Origin: Parachlamydiaceae bacterium
GTDB lineage: Bacteria; Chlamydiota; Chlamydiia; Chlamydiales; Parachlamydiaceae
Length of the DNA stretch: 5,246 nucleotides
NCBI GenBank assembly: GCA_003164155.1
Contig: PLSG01000419.1
Span: forward strand, 1 to 5,246
Reading direction: 5' to 3'
A model generated the notes under the pieces. The model saw only the letters and a list, made by a program, of their open reading frames with translations, had not been told where the DNA came from and made no database searches. Position numbers and translations under genes: made by a program. Shown here one piece after another: positions 1 to 5,246 of this stretch; position 1 is the stretch's first letter, and each line of letters starts with the position of its first letter.

Positions 1-345
1 GCATTCATAAGCTTGCCCAGTGGATTGGTATTGAGCTCTCCTTTGCTCAGCGACGTAGTAACTTTGCCAATGCGCAGTCAAGCTTTCTCGTTTTATCGCT
101 TTATCCAGCTGATCGTGTTCTCTGTTAGCCCCATCATCTGCGGGGGGATTGCCGAGCATTATTTTGGATACGCAGTCATGAAAGAGGGGGCTTCCGCAGC
201 TCTGGCTGTGCAATCCCAAAATGCGCATGCGCTGGCGCAAGCCATGCGCATTGTATCGCTTTCAGCCTTTGGGTGCATCTTCTGCATCTATTCCCTGTTG
301 CACTTCACTTATCCTAAGGATAAGCTAATACATCATGTCGATTAA
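1..345 (+). CDS. C-terminal part of a membrane transporter, probably major facilitator type (5' truncated)
   Basis: The reading frame is open from the first base and ends in TAA at 343-345, giving 114 residues of a longer protein whose start lies outside the window. A TTG at 13 is only an internal codon. Two hydrophobic stretches are visible, about residues 34-51 (following FYRFIQLIVF) and 83-103. They are separated by an Ala-rich loop, and a short charged tail containing YPKDK ends the protein. Two closing helices joined by a loop, with an Arg/Phe-rich segment before the first and a small polar cytoplasmic tail, fit the last two helices of a 12-helix major facilitator protein that would sit in the inner membrane. 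The substrate cannot be read from this fragment. The DNA is much richer in GC than the rest of the window. The gene converges on the protease gene, with 141 bases between them. Another polytopic carrier family is possible. Confidence 0.6.
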   Translation, partial: AFISLPSGLVLSSPLLSDVVTLPMRSQAFSFYRFIQLIVFSVSPIICGGIAEHYFGYAVMKEGASAALAVQSQNAHALAQAMRIVSLSAFGCIFCIYSLLHFTYPKDKLIHHVD

Positions 346-412
346 ATTGCCTGTCTGGCCGCGCCAAACCCCCTCGATTGAGCGATCGGTTCAAGATCTG
401 ATCACTCTCTTG

Positions 413-436
413 CGCTGCTACCGCGCGGTAGCAGCG
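413..436. terminator. Perfect 24-base palindrome between convergent genes, possible bidirectional hairpin
   Basis: Twelve-base arms (CGCTGCTACCGC and its reverse complement) abut with no spacer, so RNA from either strand could form about a 10-bp GC-rich stem with a CGCG loop. It lies between the 3' ends of the transporter (stop at 345) and the protease (stop at 487), where a shared terminator would be expected. No T-run follows it on either strand, so it is not a textbook intrinsic terminator. A protein-binding operator is the alternative. Confidence 0.4.
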
Positions 437-486
437 TATACAGGATGGGAAAAGATAGCTACTCTTTGACTGAAAGCTGCTTGAAG

Positions 487-2157
487 TTATAGTTTTGGTA
501 TTGGGGTTGCATCATCTCTTGTGGGTGAGTGACTACTAGAACTAGAACTAGAACTGGAAGACACAGAGGGAGGGAAAGCATCTATAACACCAATGGAAAC
601 AGTCACATCCCCATTTTTTGTTAATTTTACTTTAACTTTAACCGTATCCTTTTTGCTCTCTAGAAACTTACTCTCCTGAAATTTTTTCATAAACTTACGC
701 CATGCCACGCCAGAAGCATAACGTGGTGATTCAGCATATTGCACATCGTATTGTGTTCGCAAAGCAAGACTTCTTTCTGCCGATAGTTTCGGAAGTACGA
801 TAATTGTATCATCAGGTTCAAGTGTAATTTCATGAGCGCTGGCCATGTTTTGATCAAAAGCATTTTTCACATCCCATATGGAGCTCACTTTTTTCCCATT
901 GATGGTAGAAATAACATTTTCATGATAGAGTTTATAAGATTCTGTTTCAGGAGCATCCAATACCAAAGCCAAAATGAATTTTTTTATCCATTTTGTTTGA
1001 TTTTGAGAGAATTTATTATTCAATATGGGGTATAAACCCGTAGGACCATTATACATACCATTTGGAGAAATGAAACTTCTTACAAAGTCGTAAGTTAGAT
1101 GTTGTATTATTACACCATCTTGATACACGTAGGCAGCTTTTTTTTCTGGATCGACAGGATAAAGTGTAGATGGACATGATATGGTGAGCGGAACATGCAC
1201 GGTAACCCTTCTTTTTTCTCTCCAAACTTCAAAGGGTATTGTTTCATACATAAAGCGATTATTAATAGCATGTTCAAAATCAATGGGCTCAGCATCCATT
1301 CCAGGAATTTTGATTTTGCCATTATTATTGATACCACAACCATCAACAGAAAGTAATACGTCCCCAGGCCGCAATAAGCCATGGGCAGCGGATTGCCTGT
1401 CTATCTTGGATAACAATACACCTGAAATTTTTGACTCTGCCTCTTCTATCCCATAACGGGTGCGTAAGGCGGAATTTTCTATTTTTTGATGTGTCATAGA
1501 AATATTTGGAAATCCCGTATAACGATTATGGCGAATCACATCATCCAGTAAATGCCTTAAAATTACTGCTGGAATTATATTTCCTAGTTTTGGATCAGAT
1601 TGAAATGCCACGCCGATAACATCTTTGTATTTACCATCTTTGCATTCAGCAACTACAGGTCCTCCACTATTTCCTGGATTTATAATGGCTTGAGTCTCGC
1701 TTTTGAGCAGAGAAATCCGGCTATGTGTATAGGTTTGTACATCTGTTCGCGTAATGGAACCTGAGGTTTTGGAAAGCTCTGTGCCTCCAATAGGAAAACC
1801 TAAGGCTACCACCTCTCCATGTGTTCTGGTCCATATACCTTCTATCACGTTCAATGGAACAGCTTTTTCCCAAAACTTCTTTTTTTCGGTCTCATCTGAA
1901 ATATCTAGTAAGGCCAAATCGCAGGCATGCGCCATCACGGCCACATTTACCGTGTATTTAGTACCATCCAATCCACAATTGATCTTTATGCGTGTAGCAT
2001 TGGATACCACGTGTGCATTAGTAACAATCCAATCTCTGCCTTTGTATCTCAAAGCAAATCCACTGCCTGAAGAACTTCGAGTGGCATCTCCTAACCATGG
2101 TTCTCCTTGGTTAAGTCTTTTGGAAGTTACCTCTATTCTAAATACGGAATCTAACAT
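487..2157 (-). CDS. Deg9-like (HtrA/Do family) trypsin-fold serine protease with PDZ-like domains and poly-serine tail
   Basis: This 556-residue protein should cleave unfolded or regulatory proteins by serine catalysis. The trypsin-like domain spans about residues 28-210. It has His49 in TNAHVV, Asp80 in CDLALLD and Ser164 in PGNSGGP, so the triad is complete. GFPIGG (120-125) and GVAFQS (182-187) are also typical of the family. A first PDZ domain lies near 225-325 (LLRPGDVLLSVDG), and a second PDZ-like region near 335-455 ends in VISTINGKKV. The order, the insert ISDETEKKKFWE after the Asp, and YTGFP after the protease domain match the plant Deg9/Deg10 type better than periplasmic DegP. I see no signal peptide or membrane helix at the N-terminus, so a cytosolic or non-Sec-exported location is inferred. 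A lysine-rich stretch (about 500-515) precedes ten serines (533-542). The ATG at 2157 is preceded by AAGAGA about ten bases upstream. It converges on the transporter gene and diverges from the large gene at 3041. The family call is from remembered sequence resemblance. Confidence 0.88.
   Translation of the reverse strand: MLDSVFRIEVTSKRLNQGEPWLGDATRSSSGSGFALRYKGRDWIVTNAHVVSNATRIKINCGLDGTKYTVNVAVMAHACDLALLDISDETEKKKFWEKAVPLNVIEGIWTRTHGEVVALGFPIGGTELSKTSGSITRTDVQTYTHSRISLLKSETQAIINPGNSGGPVVAECKDGKYKDVIGVAFQSDPKLGNIIPAVILRHLLDDVIRHNRYTGFPNISMTHQKIENSALRTRYGIEEAESKISGVLLSKIDRQSAAHGLLRPGDVLLSVDGCGINNNGKIKIPGMDAEPIDFEHAINNRFMYETIPFEVWREKRRVTVHVPLTISCPSTLYPVDPEKKAAYVYQDGVIIQHLTYDFVRSFISPNGMYNGPTGLYPILNNKFSQNQTKWIKKFILALVLDAPETESYKLYHENVISTINGKKVSSIWDVKNAFDQNMASAHEITLEPDDTIIVLPKLSAERSLALRTQYDVQYAESPRYASGVAWRKFMKKFQESKFLESKKDTVKVKVKLTKNGDVTVSIGVIDAFPPSVSSSSSSSSSSHSPTRDDATPIPKL
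532..561 (-). repeat. Hexanucleotide microsatellite encoding the protease poly-serine tract
   Basis: The plus strand shows three and a half copies of ACTAGA at 535-555, which on the coding strand read alternating AGT and TCT serine codons. With flanking serine codons this gives ten serines (residues 533-542). Gain or loss of six-base units would change the tract length by two serines without shifting frame, so the length may vary between strains. Confidence 0.75.
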
Positions 2158-2161
2158 GTAC

Positions 2162-2521
2162 TTAATCTCTTTTTAATGCAAGTTTTGTTTTTTTAATTAA
2201 GGCTGTTGATGTGTTTGAATGCGTTAGGGATTGTAGATGAAACGCTAGACATTTATTTTTCCTCATAATTTTCGGTTGTTTGGCCACATCACTTAAAAAC
2301 ATGGAGAAAAACCATTCACCATTTTTGAGAATGGCAGATTTGCCCAAGTAAGCATAATCCGTAATCATTAAGGATTTATTAAGAGAACTCCTGAAATACT
2401 GGCATGGTTCGAAAATAGCCACATACGGGTAACACTCAAATCCAAAGGGATGGCCAAAAGAACACAAAGAACACAAAAAAGGAAGTTGAATAAGGCCTGA
2501 TTTTCGGATGTGTTCACTCAT
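2162..2521 (-). CDS. Doubtful 119-residue reading frame upstream of the protease
   Basis: The frame runs from ATG at 2521 to a stop four bases before the protease start, so it could in principle be the first gene of a two-gene transcript. Against it, the start lies in the middle of a long inverted repeat (2401-2618). Its first 40 residues (including LCSLCSFG) are simply the translation of one repeat arm, there is no convincing ribosome binding site, and no domain is recognised. The second half (about residues 41-119) lies outside the repeat and is rich in Lys and Leu. It is listed because no other gene overlaps it. It may be a chance frame or the remnant of a gene disrupted by the repeat. Confidence 0.15.
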   Translation of the reverse strand: MSEHIRKSGLIQLPFLCSLCSFGHPFGFECYPYVAIFEPCQYFRSSLNKSLMITDYAYLGKSAILKNGEWFFSMFLSDVAKQPKIMRKNKCLAFHLQSLTHSNTSTALIKKTKLALKRD

Positions 2522-2618
2522 GCAGTGAGAGTTACTACTCTACTTCTCTTCTTTTGTGTTTTTTGTGTTCTTTTGCGGCCATTCTTTTCCTAAGTGCTAC
2601 CCTATTTTGAACCATGCC
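2401..2618. repeat. Long interrupted inverted repeat (about 80-base arms)
   Basis: The left arm, 2401-2485, and the right arm, about 2543-2618, are reverse complements with a few small gaps. Outermost, GGCATGGTTC (2401-2410) matches GAACCATGCC (2609-2618) exactly. Inside that, AAAATAG pairs, then GGTA-CACT, then TGGCC, then AAAAGAACACAAA and AACACAAAA. The left arm carries an extra eight or so bases near 2419-2426. The centre (2486-2540) contains a small hairpin, TCACT at 2514-2518 with AGTGA at 2524-2528. The whole could fold as a cruciform or a long RNA hairpin. No transposase is nearby. A non-autonomous mobile or dispersed repeat is the likeliest explanation. Confidence 0.8.
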
Positions 2619-2650
2619 GAAATACTTAACATATTTGTAAAAGGCAATGT

Positions 2651-2740
2651 CTGAATTCTCAAAATTTTGTAAATCGAGATGTCTGAGCTTGAAAATTCAG
2701 CCCGAAAAAGGCCTTAATTTATAGAATCTTAACAATTCAG
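2651..2740. repeat. Imperfect inverted repeat with 28-base arms
   Basis: Arm 2651-2678 (starting CTGAATTCTC) matches the reverse complement of 2713-2740 at 21 of 28 positions. Three of the seven differences would be G-U pairs in plus-strand RNA. A third copy of the outer end, CTTGAAAATTCAG at 2688-2700, could pair with the first arm instead, so two mutually exclusive folds are possible. The sequence is AT-rich, which makes chance pairing easier. It could be a repeat remnant, a regulatory structure or coincidence. Confidence 0.5.
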
Positions 2741-2786
2741 GGCTATACATAGTAGGCGAACGAGATGGAAAATTGAGAACGAAACA

Positions 2787-2816
2787 TTCAACACGTTAAA
2801 AAAATTGGGGTATAAT
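2787..2816 (+). promoter_or_regulatory. Candidate sigma-70 type promoter for the large plus-strand gene
   Basis: A perfect TATAAT at 2811-2816 is preceded, with an 18-base spacer, by TTCAAC at 2787-2792, which matches only three of six bases of the -35 consensus. Transcription would begin near 2823, at the left edge of the nested hairpin, giving an RNA leader of about 220 bases before the start codon at 3041. It is the best -10 I found in the spacer. The weak -35 keeps confidence modest. Confidence 0.4.
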
Positions 2817-2821
2817 TTCGA

Positions 2822-2949
2822 GGCTATGTTCACCTTTTCGGTCATTTTGTCCTCCTCAGTGTTCTCTGTGGTAGATTTTTTTTGGCACAGTGAGCACAGA
2901 GGGATGTATTTGATGATCGAAAGTTTTCCCGGTTAAGGTGAACAAGGCC
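2822..2949. repeat. Nested palindromic hairpin element in the leader region
   Basis: Three stems are nested in order. The outer one is 2822-2836 with 2935-2949 (13 of 15 matching, sharing TGTTCACCTT and AAGGTGAACA). The middle one is 2837-2845 with 2913-2921 (8 of 9). The inner one is 2854-2870 with 2886-2902 (14 of 17), closed by a T-rich loop. A 13-base bulge at 2922-2934 lies on the right side only. The inner stem has the CTCAGTGTTCTCTGTGG character also seen, as CTTTGTGTTC-like units, in the repeat at 2401-2618, so both may belong to one type of dispersed element. Confidence 0.7.
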
Positions 2950-2971
2950 CAACTTTTCTATTTGTCAAAAA

Positions 2972-3010
2972 TATATAACAGCCATTCCCAGCGGGAATGG
3001 CTGTTATATA
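2972..3010 (-). terminator. Perfect 18-bp stem-loop, intrinsic terminator for minus-strand transcription
   Basis: Arms 2972-2989 and 2993-3010 are exact reverse complements (core ACAGCCATTCCC) with a three-base loop, AGC. On the minus strand the stem is followed by TTTTT (complement of 2967-2971), the pattern of a Rho-independent terminator for leftward transcripts. On the plus strand the stem is followed by GTAAATAATT without a T-run. It lies only 30 bases before the start codon at 3041, so on the plus strand it may act as a leader structure. It may instead block antisense RNA leaving the large gene. Confidence 0.65.
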
Positions 3011-3040
3011 GTAAATAATTAACCCTTAAAATGAGTTTTT

Positions 3041-5246
3041 ATGTCAGTTAGCTTATCCTCGTCCTCTTCTTCTTCATCATCTTCTTTAACCAGTTTTCCT
3101 TCACCTGCGAAAATAGCTAATGTATCGGTGTCATCCAACCAATTAACAGCCTTTTCCCCAAGCGCTATTGAAACAACTCCCTATTTAAAGCATATATATG
3201 TATTTGCGCGTCGACTGATCTCTGTCATAGAAAATCACAGATACTTGTTAAGAAATAACTCAAAAATAGGTGTAAGTGAATTTCGAGAAGACGAATCGAT
3301 GATAGATTATTTAAAAGAAAATTGTGAAGTTTATGGATTTTCTCAATCTGATGTGGCATATTTCTTTAAATATAAAGCTTATGAGACTATAGCCCATCCT
3401 TTTAGAGTTATGGGATGCATTTCGCATCTTCCTGTAATAACTATCATTCAAAAAGCAACCTCATCAAAAATGGCTTTAAAGCTGCTTCTTATTTTAAAAA
3501 GATGGAAATTAATGAAGAAAGAATTTGAGGAATATTCATTAAGTTCACTTTTAACGATGAGAAGCGTAGAGATAAGTTGCCAGTGGAAGAATAAAAGTAT
3601 TCCTTATGACATTAGAGATTTTGATTTTCATAAGTCCACAAATAGAATGTATTCATCTATAACATCAGATCAAATGTGTGAAATAGAAGGTGTTTTAAAG
3701 GTCGATAAAATAATTAAAAATCTCGCCTTTGGAAGATTCTCTATAAATCACTTGCGTCACTTTGCCTTGAACTCACCTGAGTCTAGGTTAGATTTACCAG
3801 TTTTGCCTTTCACATCTAATGCTCGCTACAATCGCCTTAGAGCTCTACAGAAAAAAGAGTTAGAATCCTATTCTAATATTTCACAGGAGCTCATTGGCAT
3901 TTTTAAAACTATCCGAACGGATATTAAGAGCCACTTTAAATTTTATCAAAATTCGCGGGTTAAAATAAGCACTCCAGAAAATGGGAAGATGATCGATAAA
4001 TATGTTACCCTCATAGAAGTTAATCAAAACATTAATCGTTTTTTGAAGATGTTAGTTGTGAATAGCCGGAAGTTTAATTATCATGCTCAATTGTGCGAAA
4101 ATGCCCTTAAGTGTATTGGGAATGTTGAACAGAGTCAATTTGATAACGTAGTCGATGTCTTATACAATCAAATGGAATTAATTTGTGGTTTAGCTTCTCA
4201 AAGAACAGCCTTAAATGACTCAAAACTGAAAAATGACCTTATGTTCGCTATTGTGTGTGATCAAATGGAATTAATTTGGAATTTAGTTACTCAAAGAACA
4301 GCTCTAACTGACGCAAAAATGAAAACTGATCTTATGTTCGTCGTTAACTTGCATTCCATGATAACTAAAAAATTGGGAGAAGAAACTTTAACGAAGTCTG
4401 TGAAAAATCATATGTACGCTATAGTGGCTACATCTTTACGCTATCTTAATATGGGAATGTTTATACGAACTGAGCGAGTGGATTTCAGTGACAACACGCA
4501 TGTGGATAATTTTTCGGATAAGGAAAGCAAAGAAGAAGCTGAAATAAAGGACAGAAGGACTCCTAGTGTTTCCTCTGAAGAAAAAAAATGTGAGGCTTTT
4601 CCTAGCTCATCACATCAGAAAAAAAACGTCTCTGATTTTTTTCAGATAGAAGACACTTTGTACAATTCTATGATCGACGAAGATGTTCCCTCTCCCTCTC
4701 TGCCAGTCGTATCTAAAGGCAATCTATCTTCCTCATCCTCAAGCTCATCTTCAGACGTGAGCCTGTTGGGCAAAGAAAAAGGGCTAGAGATTGCACATAA
4801 AAACTTAAACGAGTTGTATGCCAAAATCGTAGAACCCGAAAAGTTAAAAAAATTTCCTTTGCATGTACTCACAGAATACATGGTGCACGTCATTGATGGA
4901 TTACAAGAAAAATTGCTTAACGCTAAACCCGAAGGTGTTTCGGTAAGCCGTCATACTCAATGTATTCAAGAATCTTGCGACCATTTGCTCCTAGCTACAC
5001 AAGGCGTGGAGTTTTTGGCAAATCTGATTTCTAATCAGCATTATGATTTGATTTTAAATTGCGTAAGCCATTTCCTTCTAGATAGTCATGTCGGTTTAGC
5101 AGAATACTTCGCAGCAAATCTTCCCCAAAAGCCCTTAGATCACAAATTAGTCAATTTTTTGCTTTCATTAAAAAAGCTGTACAAATTTTCAAAAACGGAT
5201 CGCGATTACTTGGAAAAACCAGATGACAGGCTCATATGGATGCGCT
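3041..5246 (+). CDS. Large poly-serine, helix-rich protein of unknown family (3' truncated by the window)
   Basis: I translated this frame by hand: from ATG at 3041 it runs 735 codons without a stop to the window edge. An in-frame TGA at 3032-3034 closes it upstream, so 3041 is the first possible ATG, though I see no Shine-Dalgarno sequence. The N-terminus reads MSVSL, then ten serines (residues 6-15), then a Pro/Ser-rich linker to about 45. A largely helical region from about 46 to 475 includes ALKLLLILKRWKLMKKEFEE near residues 145-165 and a 31-residue tandem duplication at 376-437. A charged and Ser-rich disordered segment (about 480-580) holds nine serines at 563-571. A second helical region follows to the edge. 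There is no classical signal peptide, clear membrane helix or catalytic motif. Serine-rich linkers between helical modules resemble surface-acting or secreted effector proteins of intracellular bacteria, but that is inference. It diverges from the protease gene across 883 bases. The coding frame is sure; the function is unknown. Confidence 0.9.
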   Translation, partial: MSVSLSSSSSSSSSSLTSFPSPAKIANVSVSSNQLTAFSPSAIETTPYLKHIYVFARRLISVIENHRYLLRNNSKIGVSEFREDESMIDYLKENCEVYGFSQSDVAYFFKYKAYETIAHPFRVMGCISHLPVITIIQKATSSKMALKLLLILKRWKLMKKEFEEYSLSSLLTMRSVEISCQWKNKSIPYDIRDFDFHKSTNRMYSSITSDQMCEIEGVLKVDKIIKNLAFGRFSINHLRHFALNSPESRLDLPVLPFTSNARYNRLRALQKKELESYSNISQELIGIFKTIRTDIKSHFKFYQNSRVKISTPENGKMIDKYVTLIEVNQNINRFLKMLVVNSRKFNYHAQLCENALKCIGNVEQSQFDNVVDVLYNQMELICGLASQRTALNDSKLKNDLMFAIVCDQMELIWNLVTQRTALTDAKMKTDLMFVVNLHSMITKKLGEETLTKSVKNHMYAIVATSLRYLNMGMFIRTERVDFSDNTHVDNFSDKESKEEAEIKDRRTPSVSSEEKKCEAFPSSSHQKKNVSDFFQIEDTLYNSMIDEDVPSPSLPVVSKGNLSSSSSSSSSDVSLLGKEKGLEIAHKNLNELYAKIVEPEKLKKFPLHVLTEYMVHVIDGLQEKLLNAKPEGVSVSRHTQCIQESCDHLLLATQGVEFLANLISNQHYDLILNCVSHFLLDSHVGLAEYFAANLPQKPLDHKLVNFLLSLKKLYKFSKTDRDYLEKPDDRLIWMR
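3056..3085 (+). repeat. Serine-codon run at the N-terminus of the large protein
   Basis: Ten consecutive serine codons (TCC, TCG, TCC, three TCT, two TCA, two TCT) encode residues 6-15. The mix of synonymous codons shows that the amino acid run, not just a DNA microsatellite, has been kept. The minus strand of this stretch reads as an acidic Asp/Glu run, which is a shadow. Confidence 0.8.
4166..4351 (+). repeat. Tandem duplication of a 93-base, 31-residue helical unit
   Basis: Copy one (4166-4258, residues 376-406, beginning NQMELI) and copy two (4259-4351, residues 407-437, beginning DQMELI) agree at 72 of 93 bases and 18 of 31 residues. Shared blocks are QMELI, QRTAL and DLMF. Flanking segments (ending DNVVDVLY before, and HMYAIVA after) share a weak hydrophobic pattern, so older diverged units may exist. 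The unit length fits a helical hairpin. Confidence 0.85.
4727..4753 (+). repeat. Internal serine-codon run of the large protein
   Basis: Nine consecutive serine codons using TCT, TCC, TCA and AGC encode residues 563-571, between two helix-rich regions. With the preceding charged segment it probably forms a flexible linker dividing the protein into two halves. Confidence 0.8.

Noticed and set aside
832..2176. Several frames of 67 to 140 codons overlapping the protease gene on either strand
   Set aside because: They overlap a gene with an intact catalytic triad and full domain order, and their own translations show no recognisable domain.
2185..2260. Possible minus-strand promoter for the protease (TACAAT near 2240)
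   Set aside because: No acceptable -35 sequence sits 16 to 18 bases upstream, and AT-rich DNA gives many such partial matches.
2449..2580. Possible CRISPR array because of repeated GAACACAAA words
   Set aside because: The repeat words are under 12 bases, have no regular spacers and are arranged as an inverted repeat. No cas gene is present.
3017..3183. Minus-strand open stretch of about 52 codons with an acidic Asp/Glu run ending in KTHFKG
   Set aside because: It has no start codon before an in-frame stop. Its acidic run is the reverse of the serine codons at the start of the plus-strand gene, so it is a shadow.
4642..4893. Minus-strand frame of 83 codons
   Set aside because: It lies wholly inside the continuous 735-codon plus-strand gene, and its Glu/Asp-rich part is the complement of the internal serine run.
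3041..5246. Possible nucleotide-binding or HD-type enzyme motifs in the large protein
   Set aside because: Isolated His and Asp residues are present, but no complete P-loop, HD, kinase or protease motif could be read.

Overview
The window looks bacterial: compact genes on both strands, one of them a Deg/HtrA-type protease. It is AT-rich over most of its length. Poly-serine tracts, weak ribosome binding sites, a eukaryote-like (plant Deg9-like) protease and a large helical protein of no recognised family together suggest a host-associated, perhaps amoeba-associated, bacterium such as an environmental chlamydia or a Legionella-like organism. This is an inference from style only; nothing in the window fixes the taxon.

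Layout. Bases 1-345 (+) are the 3' end of a membrane transporter, probably of the major facilitator type, in clearly more GC-rich DNA. Bases 346-486 separate it from a convergent gene and hold a perfect 24-base palindrome. Bases 487-2157 (-) encode a complete 556-residue Deg9-like serine protease with an intact His/Asp/Ser triad, PDZ-like regions, no visible signal peptide and a poly-serine tail. Bases 2158-3040 are an 883-base divergent intergenic region filled with palindromic structures: a long interrupted inverted repeat (2401-2618), a second imperfect one (2651-2740), a nested hairpin (2822-2949) and a perfect 18-bp stem-loop (2972-3010). A plausible promoter lies at 2787-2816. Bases 3041-5246 (+) form one uninterrupted reading frame of 735 codons that runs off the window. 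It starts with a poly-serine tract, has a second one near residue 565, and carries a 31-residue tandem duplication. I do not recognise its family.

Working together. The protease and the large protein are divergently transcribed from the same palindrome-rich spacer and share the unusual poly-serine feature. Both lack an obvious classical signal peptide. They could be a functional pair, for example proteins acting in the cytosol or delivered to a host, but no sequence motif proves this. The transporter appears unrelated and probably belongs to the chromosomal backbone.
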